Shown here piece by piece: positions 1-6,348 of a DNA stretch of 18,368 nucleotides. Location: positions 1-18,368 of the forward strand of contig CAYQIT010000015.1 of the NCBI GenBank assembly GCA_964417685.1, given 5' to 3'. Below the pieces are notes generated by a model. It was not told where the DNA came from, searched no databases, and saw only the letters and a program-made list of their open reading frames with translations. The position numbers were made by a program, and so were the translations under genes. Within the stretch, counting starts at the first letter, position 1; every line of letters begins with the position of its first letter. Source of the stretch: CAJQGY01 sp964417685 (lineage in GTDB: Bacteria > Pseudomonadota > Gammaproteobacteria > Magnimaribacterales > D2472).

Positions 1-311
1 GAGCCATCAACTACCAATAATGCACCCTCACAGGCTGACAATGATCTAGATACCTCATAAGAAAAATCAACATGCCCTGGAGTGTCAATGAAATTTAATT
101 GATAAGTTTCACCGTTTCTTTCATAGTTTAAGGTTACTGCCTGAGCTTTAATTGTTATGCCTCTTTCCCTCTCAATATCCATTGAATCAAGAATTTGCTC
201 AGACATCTCTCTTGCAGATAAACCTCCGCAATATTCAATAAGTCTGTCAGATAAGGTGGACTTACCATGATCTATATGGGCAATGACAGAAAAGTTTCTA
301 ATGTTCTTCAT
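1..311 (-). CDS. lepA: Elongation factor 4 (LepA), N-terminal part, cut by window edge
   Basis: Ribosome-associated GTPase that acts on stalled or mis-translocated ribosomes. The visible 103 residues begin MKNIRNFSVIAHIDHGKSTL and hold the P-loop (AHIDHGKST), the switch I region with RERGITIKAQ, and the G3 motif DTPGHVDFSYEV followed by SLSACEGALLVVD, all in the order and spacing of the LepA GTPase domain. The rest lies beyond base 1. The start at 311 gives the family N-terminus; there is no strong ribosome binding site in front of it. It follows the HtrA-type protease gene on the same strand after a 69-base gap, the same order as mucD-lepA in Pseudomonas. Identification is secure. Confidence 0.97.
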   Translation of the reverse strand, partial: MKNIRNFSVIAHIDHGKSTLSDRLIEYCGGLSAREMSEQILDSMDIERERGITIKAQAVTLNYERNGETYQLNFIDTPGHVDFSYEVSRSLSACEGALLVVDG

Positions 312-380
312 AGATGAGTGACATTTTACAGCCAAAGGAGCCAATGATGGTGAATTCTAAAAAAGTAAGTTACTAAATTT

Positions 381-1778
381 TTAGTTGATTTTCACTGAAG
401 TAATAAACTTTGAACCTTTTCTATTGAGGTGAATTGCTACACGTTTACCAGATTCAAATTGCTCTAAAGCATCCTTAAAATCGTCAACTTCATATATCTC
501 GTACTTGTCACCGCGATATTGAAGCATAGTAATGACGTCACCTCTAAAAATCCTACCTGAAGCAGGTGAGCCAGGAGTAACTCTTGAAACAATTACTCCA
601 TCCGGTAAATTGTCCATAGATGGGTTGTCTCTATCAATCTCAGCAACTTTTAATCCTAGCGGATCTTTTGATTTGCTTGATTTTGCAGGTATAAAAGAGT
701 CTTTATCAGTTGGAAGCTCGCCAAGAACAAACTCAATAGATATTTCTTCTCCATCTCGTATTACTCTTGCTTCAGCTTCAGTTTCTGGTCTCAATTGACC
801 AACAACATGGGGAAGATCTGAGCTAAATTTAATTTCTTCTTCATTAAATTCAATAATAACGTCACCAGGCATGAGGCCAGCTAAATCAGCCGATTGCCCT
901 GACTCCACATCATTTATAAGAGCTCCATAAGGTTTTTTCATTCCCAAGGCTTCAGCAAGATCGCTATCAACCTCGCTCATTCTGACACCCAAATAGCCTC
1001 TTGAAACAAAACCATTTTGTATAATTTGATCGGCAACATCAGTGGCTACATTTATAGGTATGGCAAAAGCTAGGCCCTGATAACCCCCGCTTCTTGAGTA
1101 TATTTGAGAGTTAATACCAACCACTTTTCCATCTAAGTCAAATAACGGGCCGCCAGAGTTGCCTGGATTAATAGCTACATCTGTTTGCAGAAACGGGACA
1201 TAATTACCTATATTATTGTTTTGAATGCTTCTGCCTTTTGCACTGACTATTCCGGCTGTAACTGAAAAATCAAAACTGAAAGGAGATCCTATTGCAACCA
1301 CCCAATCACCAACTTTAAGCTTGTCACTATCACCAATTATGACCTTTGGAAGCCTCTTCCCTTCAACTTTTAAAACTGCTAGATCGGAAAGTGGATCTAC
1401 TCCGATAATTTCAGCTTTGAATTCCCTTCTATCGGAGAGAGATACAACAACTTCTGTAGCATCTTCAACCACATGAAAGTTAGTTAATATGTAATCGTCT
1501 TTAAGTATAAACCCTGAGCCATATGAGGTTGATTCTCTTTTTTGTTGCGGCATCTGTCCGTATTGTCTTGGCATGCCAAACCTCTCAAGAATCTCATCAG
1601 GTATTCCTCCATAACCACCCATTTGTCTTGATGTAATCTCTTTTTTTGAAGTTATATTCACAACAGCAGGAGCAGAATCATCTACAAGTTCTGAAATGTT
1701 TTCTGGCAAACCAGCAGCCATCAATTGAGTAGAGGTTATGATTATTAAAAAAAGTATGCTTCTTATTATTTTATTCAT
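381..1778 (-). CDS. mucD: Periplasmic HtrA/Do-family serine protease (DegP/MucD type)
   Basis: Periplasmic protease and chaperone that degrades misfolded envelope proteins. The 465 residues start with a signal peptide (residues 1-22, cleavage near MAA-G). The trypsin-like domain carries the triad His102 (TNFHVVEDA), Asp132 (DPLSDLAVL) and Ser208 (NPGNSGGP), with the Gly-rich LA-type loop at residues 50-85. PDZ1 begins at about residue 260 (GYLGVRMSEV) and PDZ2 at about 372; both are present, as in DegP, DegQ and MucD. The start has AAGGA five bases upstream and lies two bases after the anti-sigma gene stop, so the two are probably translated together. Gene order (sigma factor, anti-sigma, protease, lepA) points to MucD rather than DegS, which has one PDZ and a membrane anchor. 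The exact paralogue name is inferred from context. Confidence 0.93.
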   Translation of the reverse strand: MNKIIRSILFLIIITSTQLMAAGLPENISELVDDSAPAVVNITSKKEITSRQMGGYGGIPDEILERFGMPRQYGQMPQQKRESTSYGSGFILKDDYILTNFHVVEDATEVVVSLSDRREFKAEIIGVDPLSDLAVLKVEGKRLPKVIIGDSDKLKVGDWVVAIGSPFSFDFSVTAGIVSAKGRSIQNNNIGNYVPFLQTDVAINPGNSGGPLFDLDGKVVGINSQIYSRSGGYQGLAFAIPINVATDVADQIIQNGFVSRGYLGVRMSEVDSDLAEALGMKKPYGALINDVESGQSADLAGLMPGDVIIEFNEEEIKFSSDLPHVVGQLRPETEAEARVIRDGEEISIEFVLGELPTDKDSFIPAKSSKSKDPLGLKVAEIDRDNPSMDNLPDGVIVSRVTPGSPASGRIFRGDVITMLQYRGDKYEIYEVDDFKDALEQFESGKRVAIHLNRKGSKFITSVKIN

Positions 1779-1780
1779 CT

Positions 1781-2464
1781 TTATCCTTGGTTTGATTTAA
1801 TATTATTTATGATTTGCTGAGCACTTTTTTGATCTAAATTTCCATACAATGTAAGAGTTCTACCATCTTGAAGAGGTATCAAATAAATATTTTTATTTCC
1901 GTATCTCCAATATCTAACCTTCTTAAGATTAAAATTCTTTTTTTCAATATGCATAGTAAAATTTTGCTTACCATTTGAATAATGTCTTTTCGAGGCATCA
2001 TTTAAATTAAAGCCAACATTTCTTAGGTCCATAAGAGGATCTGACGAGCCTAAAGCTGAATTATTAACCACACTGAGTACATGATTAACCAAATTGTCTT
2101 CTCTAGAATCTGCTATTTCTTGCGCCTCTGGACTTTTGATTGCAAGGTTCAATGCATCCTGAGCATCCTTATCTACACCTAGTCTAGAAAAATCTGATTG
2201 GTTTATATACAAAACGGTCAGCAAAATAGAGGCAGCAGCTGTGAGTCCGTTAGATAACCATAAGATTCTGTTTTTATTTAGATTAATGTTTTTTATAGGA
2301 ACAACATTTGTATTGTTTAGATTGGCTGCTGCAGAGATTACTCCATACATTGAAATTTTCTCTTTAAATCTTTTATCAGTTGAATTTGATAAAGATTTTT
2401 CAAAACTATCTTGGTCTAATTCACCATCAAAAAAAGATGAAATATCCTCGTCGTATTTATCCAT
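1781..2464 (-). CDS. rseA: RseA/MucA-type membrane anti-sigma factor with an RseB-like C-terminal domain
   Basis: Predicted single-pass inner-membrane protein that holds the adjacent ECF sigma factor inactive. The cytoplasmic N-terminus (ISSFFDGEL, residues 8-16) matches the LSALMDGE signature of RseA/MucA. A membrane segment follows at about 66-87. The periplasmic region holds NLVNH...LMDLRNVGF (124-152), like the tail of MucA-type proteins. The last 75 residues then resemble the C-terminal domain of RseB/MucB, which is normally a separate protein: HYSNG then F-T-M (161-171), and DGRTLTLYGNL followed by QQIINNIK (200-223). At 227 residues it is longer than MucA or RseA (about 195-216). Its start overlaps the end of the sigma factor gene by 8 bases, with GGAG seven bases upstream, so it is translationally coupled. 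The anti-sigma role is well supported; the RseB-like domain is by-eye pattern matching. Confidence 0.85.
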   Translation of the reverse strand: MDKYDEDISSFFDGELDQDSFEKSLSNSTDKRFKEKISMYGVISAAANLNNTNVVPIKNINLNKNRILWLSNGLTAAASILLTVLYINQSDFSRLGVDKDAQDALNLAIKSPEAQEIADSREDNLVNHVLSVVNNSALGSSDPLMDLRNVGFNLNDASKRHYSNGKQNFTMHIEKKNFNLKKVRYWRYGNKNIYLIPLQDGRTLTLYGNLDQKSAQQIINNIKSNQG

Positions 2465-3032
2465 AATTTAACTCCGTATTAATATACTCAAGAATTGTTT
2501 CCCGTGCTCTAAAAATTCTTGATCTGACTGTCCCTATTGGGGTATCAGTAATTGTTGCTATTTCCTCATAACTCTTACCCTCAACCTCTCTAAGAGTAAA
2601 TGAGGTTCTAAGATTTTCAGGCAAAGTTTTTATAAAACTATTAATCTTTTTAAGAGAATCTTCATGCATTAAATCGGTTTCAATATTTGATGAATCTTCA
2701 ATTTCAAAAATTCTCTCATCTTCAGAGATGTTCATTTTTTGTTTTTTAAATGCTGAGCTTTGAAAATGATTTTTAGCAAGATTAATTGCAATCCTATACA
2801 GCCATGTAAAAAAAGCACTATCGCCTCTAAAAGATTTAAGCGCTTTCCATGCTTTTATAAATGTTGCCTGTGCAAGATCCTCAGCATCTTCTTTTGATTT
2901 TGTATATGCATACAAAGATGCATAAACTCTTGGATAGTACTTAGTCATTAAAATATTTAGGGCTTCTTTATTACCTTGCCTCGCTTTTTCTATTAATAAA
3001 GAATCTTCAGTATGATTTTTATTCATTAGCAT
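2457..3032 (-). CDS. rpoE: ECF sigma factor, RpoE/AlgU type
   Basis: Alternative sigma factor of the extracytoplasmic-function class that directs envelope-stress transcription. The 191 residues show region 2 (DAEDLAQATFIKAWKAL, then FRGDSAFFTWLYRIAINLAKN, about residues 50-90) and region 4 (LPENLRTSFTLREVEGKSYEE through IGTVRSRIFRARE, about 137-182), with the usual variable linker between. Length and motifs fit the RpoE/AlgU subgroup rather than iron-uptake ECF factors, and the next gene is its cognate anti-sigma factor. Two in-frame ATGs (3032 and 3026) are possible; AAGGA at 3041-3037 lies 4 bases from the first and 10 from the second, so the choice is open. The gene starts 33 bases after sdhE and may have its own sigma-E-like promoter. 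Confidence 0.96.
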   Translation of the reverse strand: MLMNKNHTEDSLLIEKARQGNKEALNILMTKYYPRVYASLYAYTKSKEDAEDLAQATFIKAWKALKSFRGDSAFFTWLYRIAINLAKNHFQSSAFKKQKMNISEDERIFEIEDSSNIETDLMHEDSLKKINSFIKTLPENLRTSFTLREVEGKSYEEIATITDTPIGTVRSRIFRARETILEYINTELNYG

Positions 3033-3047
3033 TGATTCCTTTATTCA

Positions 3048-3075
3048 TATGACAGCGTTTTATTTTAAAAGTTTC
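3048..3075 (-). promoter_or_regulatory. Candidate sigma-E type autoregulatory promoter for rpoE
   Basis: On the minus strand GAAACTT (3075-3069) is followed after 16 bases by TCATA (3052-3048), preceded by G. The known RpoE/AlgU consensus is GGAACTT, about 16 bases, then GTCTAA or TCTGA, so this is close, with one mismatch in the -35 element. It overlaps the 3' end of sdhE and would start transcription just before the ribosome binding site of rpoE. Autoregulation is usual for these sigma factors, but short motifs like this occur by chance in AT-rich DNA. Confidence 0.35.
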
Positions 3076-3322
3076 CCATTGTTGTAAATTTTTTTAAAAA
3101 TTTATTAATAAAGTACTCATGCTCAGGATTGCCTAGAGAGATATCTTTAAAAATATAATCAAAAAGAGATTGATCATCATAATCCAAAACCTCATCAAGG
3201 ATATTTAGTTTAGTCTCATCAAGCTTTTCAAGATTCCTAGTAGCAAACTCACGCAACAAAAGATCAAGCTCTCTCATGCCCCGCCTACATTTCCATTTGA
3301 TTCTGTTTATTTCTTTGTTCAT
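3065..3322 (-). CDS. sdhE: SdhE/CptB family FAD assembly factor
   Basis: Small cytoplasmic protein that promotes covalent attachment of FAD to the SdhA subunit of succinate dehydrogenase. The 85 residues begin MNKEINRIKWKCRRGMRELD, containing the RGMRE signature (residues 14-18) and the IxWxCRRGMREL pattern of E. coli SdhE. The later DYDDQSLFDYIF (48-59) matches the ECDDPDLFNWLM helix, and length is normal for the family. It is divergent from ygfZ with 34 bases between the starts, a pairing also seen in Pseudomonas, where sdhE lies upstream of nadB and algU. Here nadB is missing and rpoE follows directly. There is no clear ribosome binding site. Confidence 0.93.
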   Translation of the reverse strand: MNKEINRIKWKCRRGMRELDLLLREFATRNLEKLDETKLNILDEVLDYDDQSLFDYIFKDISLGNPEHEYFINKFLKKFTTMGNF

Positions 3323-3356
3323 TGGTTAAAATAAGGTTTTATAACTAGCATTTTAC

Positions 3357-4142
3357 TTGAAAAAAATAGAAGAAAATAATTTATTGGTCCCGGGTCAAAT
3401 AATACTTGATGACATGTCTGTATTAGAAGTGCATAGTAAATCGAATAAAGCATTTGATTTTCTTCAAGGGCAAGTAACTTCAGATATATCAAGCTTAAGT
3501 GAGAATAATGGCTATCAATTATCTTCCATCTGCAATCAGAAAGGACAGGTTGTTGCAGATTTTATAATTAATAGATCTGGAAACGATTATAAGATTATTA
3601 TTAAAAATGAATTAGTTGAATTATTTATAAACGATCTAGAACCATACGCAAAATTTTTCTCAGTAAACTTTATGAAAAATAAAGATTATGTTCATGGCTA
3701 TATAATCGAAAGAAAACTTGAAGGAACTTTGTTAAAAAACGATACTTTTGGCCTTTCAGTTAAATGTTGTAAGGACAAAATAGATAGCACGCTTACAAAA
3801 GAAGAGTGGGTTACAAGCAATTTATTACTTGAAAATTATAATATTAGCGCAAGTGATTCAGGAAAATTTAGACCAGCTGAAATTAAGCATGATAAAACTC
3901 GAATATCATTTAATAAGGGATGTTTTAGAGGGCAAGAAATAATTGCAAGAATGAAGTATCTTGGCAAAGAAAAGACATGCATGCGTCTTGTTATCAGTTC
4001 AAATACTCTAAAGATAGAGAATAAAAAAATAACTAATCTTCTTTCATATAAAACTCAAGCAATGCATGTAAATGTCTTGTTAGGTAATAAAAATCTAGTT
4101 GATGCCCTAATAAGCTCAGTTGCGAGTATTTTTGTTAAGTAG
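3357..4142 (+). CDS. ygfZ: YgfZ, folate-binding protein of iron-sulfur cluster metabolism
   Basis: Tetrahydrofolate-binding member of the GcvT fold family that supports iron-sulfur enzymes such as MiaB. The diagnostic motif KGCFRGQEIIARMKYLGK (residues 187-204) contains the conserved Cys189 and the GQE triplet. FLQGQVTSDIS near the N-terminus (35-45) matches the YMQGQVTADVS segment of E. coli YgfZ. The predicted start is TTG at 3357, with no good ribosome binding site. The next ATG (3414) would remove residues that precede the first strand of the fold, so TTG is preferred but not certain. At 261 residues it is shorter than E. coli YgfZ (326), mostly in the C-terminal part. Its end overlaps the end of ung by 8 bases. 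Confidence 0.92.
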   Translation: MKKIEENNLLVPGQIILDDMSVLEVHSKSNKAFDFLQGQVTSDISSLSENNGYQLSSICNQKGQVVADFIINRSGNDYKIIIKNELVELFINDLEPYAKFFSVNFMKNKDYVHGYIIERKLEGTLLKNDTFGLSVKCCKDKIDSTLTKEEWVTSNLLLENYNISASDSGKFRPAEIKHDKTRISFNKGCFRGQEIIARMKYLGKEKTCMRLVISSNTLKIENKKITNLLSYKTQAMHVNVLLGNKNLVDALISSVASIFVK

Positions 4143-4815
4143 ACCAGTTAATTGGTTCTTTGTTGCAACTTTTTAAGTAATTATTAGCTTGAGAAAAATG
4201 TTTACATCCAAAAAAGCCTTTATAAGCAGATAACGGTGATGGATGAGGAGATTTTAAAACCAGATTTTTTTCATCATTTATAAATTCTGCTAATTTTTTA
4301 GATTCGTTGCCCCATAATAAATACACAATATTTTGCCTCTTATCATTTAATAATTTTAGGGTAGCTATAGTTAATTTGTCCCAACCAATACACGAGTGAG
4401 ATTGAGGCTTTCCTTCTTCAACACTCAAATATCTATTTAGTAAAAGCACTCCTTGATAGGCCCATATTTTTAAATCTGGTGAAGTATTTATTATTCCTAA
4501 ATCTGACTCTATTTCTTTAAAAATATTTGCCAAAGATTTTGGTATTTCATTGTTAAAATTTGAAGAAAATGAAAGACCATTTGCTTGGCCTTTTTTTGTA
4601 TAAGGGTCTTGCCCAAAGATTACAACTTTTATATCAGATAATGCGCACAAGTTGTAGGCATTAAATAACAAGTCTTCTTTCGGGAATATTTCTAGACCAT
4701 TATTTATTTCTGAGTTGAGATAAGTAATGACCTTTTCTAATTCATCAAAATTAACATAATCTATTAAGCAATCATGCCAATTTTTATTAATATTCAAACT
4801 ATAGTTTTTAGTCAT
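4135..4815 (-). CDS. ung: Uracil-DNA glycosylase, family 1
   Basis: Removes uracil from DNA, starting base excision repair. In 226 residues the family 1 landmarks are GQDPYTKKGQANGLSFS (68-84) with catalytic Asp70, the thymine-excluding Tyr72 and the stacking Phe83; LLNRYLSVEEGKPQSH (125-140) with uracil-binding Asn127; and HPSPLSAYKGFFGCKHFSQAN (191-211) with His191. The histidine that normally ends GQDPYH is Thr73 here. The upstream region has no Shine-Dalgarno sequence but holds two perfect DnaA boxes arranged as a palindrome starting 16 bases before the start codon. The gene converges on ygfZ, with 8 bases of shared 3' end. Confidence 0.96.
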   Translation of the reverse strand: MTKNYSLNINKNWHDCLIDYVNFDELEKVITYLNSEINNGLEIFPKEDLLFNAYNLCALSDIKVVIFGQDPYTKKGQANGLSFSSNFNNEIPKSLANIFKEIESDLGIINTSPDLKIWAYQGVLLLNRYLSVEEGKPQSHSCIGWDKLTIATLKLLNDKRQNIVYLLWGNESKKLAEFINDEKNLVLKSPHPSPLSAYKGFFGCKHFSQANNYLKSCNKEPINWST

Positions 4816-4830
4816 AATTATAGAAATTTT

Positions 4831-4853
4831 TTATCCACAGAAACTGTGGATAA
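4831..4853. promoter_or_regulatory. Two perfect DnaA boxes in inverted orientation upstream of ung
   Basis: TTATCCACA at 4831-4839 and its reverse complement TGTGGATAA at 4845-4853 are both exact matches to the DnaA-box consensus TTATNCACA. Together they form 10-base arms (TTATCCACAG and CTGTGGATAA) around AAA. A third site, TATGGATAA at 4857-4865, differs by one base. No T-run follows on either strand, so a terminator is unlikely. The first box lies 16 bases from the ung start codon, a position suited to controlling ung. Confidence 0.7.
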
Positions 4854-4882
4854 AGTTATGGATAACTTTATTTATAACACAT

Positions 4883-4908
4883 AAAAGCCTTATTTATAAA
4901 GGTTTTTT
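4883..4908 (+). terminator. Candidate weak rho-independent terminator
   Basis: AAAAGCCTT (4883-4891) pairs with AAGGTTTTT (4899-4907), including one G-U pair, around a 7-base loop, and a short T-run is part of the right arm. The stem is AT-rich and weak. No plus-strand gene ends just upstream, so it would serve either an unrecognised short transcript or, less well, the minus-strand end of serA. Confidence 0.25.
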
Positions 4909-5038
4909 AGATATTGATCAAAAATTGTACAATTTAAATATAAATTACCGCATATCAGTATTTTATATAAATTTATATATTGATACGCAATTACATTTAA
5001 AATCAAGACAACAGTCCTGAAAACACTTTATTGTTCTG

Positions 5039-5068
5039 TTGACAAGTATTTGTTCTTGTAAATTATAT
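5039..5068 (+). promoter_or_regulatory. Candidate sigma-70-like promoter facing serA from its 3' side
   Basis: A perfect TTGACA (5039-5044) is followed after 18 bases by TTATAT (5063-5068) on the plus strand. Transcription would run into the 3' end of serA in antisense; no plus-strand gene is visible downstream until nrdA. In AT-rich DNA the -10 element carries little weight, so the perfect -35 is the main reason for noting it. Confidence 0.3.
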
Positions 5069-5129
5069 ACAAAAGCAAATTGATAGTAGTCACTTAGCTG
5101 AAAACGCTATATTTGCAAGTTAAAACAAA

Positions 5130-6305
5130 TTATTTGCAAAGCCTAACGCTTAAGACATGTTCTATCTTTTCTATATTATTAATAATCTCAATTGAAGGAT
5201 TTTCGTCAAGATCGATGAGGTTGATAGCTATCTCATCCCTGCTCTTGTTAGTCATGTCTGTGATATTTAAATTTGAAGAAGCAATTTGATCTGCAATTTT
5301 TCCTATCATTCCTGGTTCATTTTTATTAATTATTATCAACCTAAAATTTGTTGTTCTGCCAAGCCTAATAGATGGAAAATTTACAGAGTTAACTATAGTC
5401 CCATTTTTAAGAAAATTTGACACTTGTTCACATGCCATATTTGCACAATTTATTTCTGCTTCTTTTGTACTTGCTCCCAAGTGTGGGAGTAAAATCACAT
5501 CACCATTTTCATCAGCTCTTTTGATGAGATCTGGCGTTGGAAAATCAGTAACATATCTGTTAACTTTTCCCGACTCAAGGGAATTTAGTATGTCATCATT
5601 ATTTACTATACCGCCTCTTGATAGGTTTATTATTTTTGCTCCATCTTTAAGAAAAGATAAAGTTTTTGAAGATATCAAATTTTTTGTTGAATCAACCAAA
5701 GGTACATGTAAAGAAATATAATCGCAATTAGCTAGTAAAGTTTCCAAAGAATCAGCTTTTTCTACTTCTTTTGGAAGTCTCCATGCTGCATCAACTGAAA
5801 TATATGGATCAAATCCAATTATTTTCATGCCCATGATGTTGGCTGTTTGTGCTAATAGAGATCCTATGGCACCAAGGCCTACAATACCAAGAGTTTTTCC
5901 TTTAAGTTCTGAACCCTTAAAGAATTTCTTCTGTGATTCCATTGATTTATTTAGCTCATCTGTTGCCATTCCTTTTAAGGTCATTGCATAAGAACTACCT
6001 TGGATGATACCTCGAGATGCTAGCAGCATCCCGCAAACAACCAATTCCTTAACAGCATTTGCATTTGCCCCTGGAGTATTAAAAACAACAACACCTCTAT
6101 CAGTGGCATCACCAACTGGGATATTATTTGTTCCAGCACCAGCTCTTCCGATGCATTTTAATGAATCATTAAAGTCACTATCATTAAGAACCTGGCTTCT
6201 TAGTAAGAGCGAATCTGGATTTACTTGATCCTCTTTTAGGCCGTTTTCATTAAGGATATCTATGCCCTCTTGGGCTATATTGTTGTAAATTTTGTAAGTG
6301 TACAT
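5130..6305 (-). CDS. serA: D-3-phosphoglycerate dehydrogenase, ACT-domain type
   Basis: Catalyses the first step of serine synthesis, NAD-linked oxidation of 3-phosphoglycerate. The 391 residues contain the substrate-domain segment IGRAGAGTNNIPV (52-64), the NAD-binding GLGAIG (143-148), NLSRGGIVNN with catalytic Arg230, and LLPHLGASTKEAE with catalytic His275. An ACT domain fills residues 320-391 (FRLIIINKNEPGMIGKIADQ onward), the usual site of serine feedback. The segment VTDFPTPDL (252-260) is typical of this shorter bacterial type rather than the long SerA with an intervening domain. The gene lies 43 bases downstream of glpK on the same strand, and that gap contains a TATAAT (6336-6331) that could serve a promoter of its own. 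There is no ribosome binding site of note. Confidence 0.93.
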   Translation of the reverse strand: MYTYKIYNNIAQEGIDILNENGLKEDQVNPDSLLLRSQVLNDSDFNDSLKCIGRAGAGTNNIPVGDATDRGVVVFNTPGANANAVKELVVCGMLLASRGIIQGSSYAMTLKGMATDELNKSMESQKKFFKGSELKGKTLGIVGLGAIGSLLAQTANIMGMKIIGFDPYISVDAAWRLPKEVEKADSLETLLANCDYISLHVPLVDSTKNLISSKTLSFLKDGAKIINLSRGGIVNNDDILNSLESGKVNRYVTDFPTPDLIKRADENGDVILLPHLGASTKEAEINCANMACEQVSNFLKNGTIVNSVNFPSIRLGRTTNFRLIIINKNEPGMIGKIADQIASSNLNITDMTNKSRDEIAINLIDLDENPSIEIINNIEKIEHVLSVRLCK

Positions 6306-6348
6306 TTTTGTTTGGAATTAAAAAAACTATATTATATATTACACAAAA

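Larger units (their letters stand above)
4816..5129. other. 314-base intergenic region between ung and serA
   Basis: Unusually long gap for this compact stretch. It holds a DnaA-box palindrome (4831-4853) with a third near-match (4857-4865), a candidate terminator hairpin (4883-4908), a 14-base perfect palindrome AAATTGTACAATTT (4922-4935), a small imperfect hairpin (5004-5019), and a plus-strand sigma-70-like promoter (5039-5068). No convincing coding region or tRNA is visible. The promoters for ung (minus) must lie here or in serA. A small RNA is possible but is not shown by the sequence alone. Confidence 0.6.

Noticed and set aside
298..324. Eight-codon frame (minus strand) overlapping the lepA start
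   Set aside because: No ribosome binding site; likely chance.
352..378. Short inverted repeat with T-run between the protease gene and lepA
   Set aside because: The arms AGTAA/TTACT are separated by one base, leaving too little stem once a real loop is allowed.
3019..3048. Nine-codon reading frame (minus strand) overlapping the rpoE start, recalling the rseD leader peptide of E. coli
   Set aside because: It contains the rpoE ribosome binding site but has none of its own, is far shorter than RseD, and such short frames are common in AT-rich DNA.
5004..5019. Hairpin CAAGAC/GTCCTG as serA terminator
   Set aside because: Six pairs with one G-U and only a broken T-rich tail on the minus strand; too weak to call.
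4816..5129. Chromosome origin (oriC)
   Set aside because: Only two exact DnaA boxes plus one near-match, and no origin-associated genes (dnaA, dnaN, gidA, rpmH) in the window. Kept as a question under the DnaA-box findings rather than a feature.
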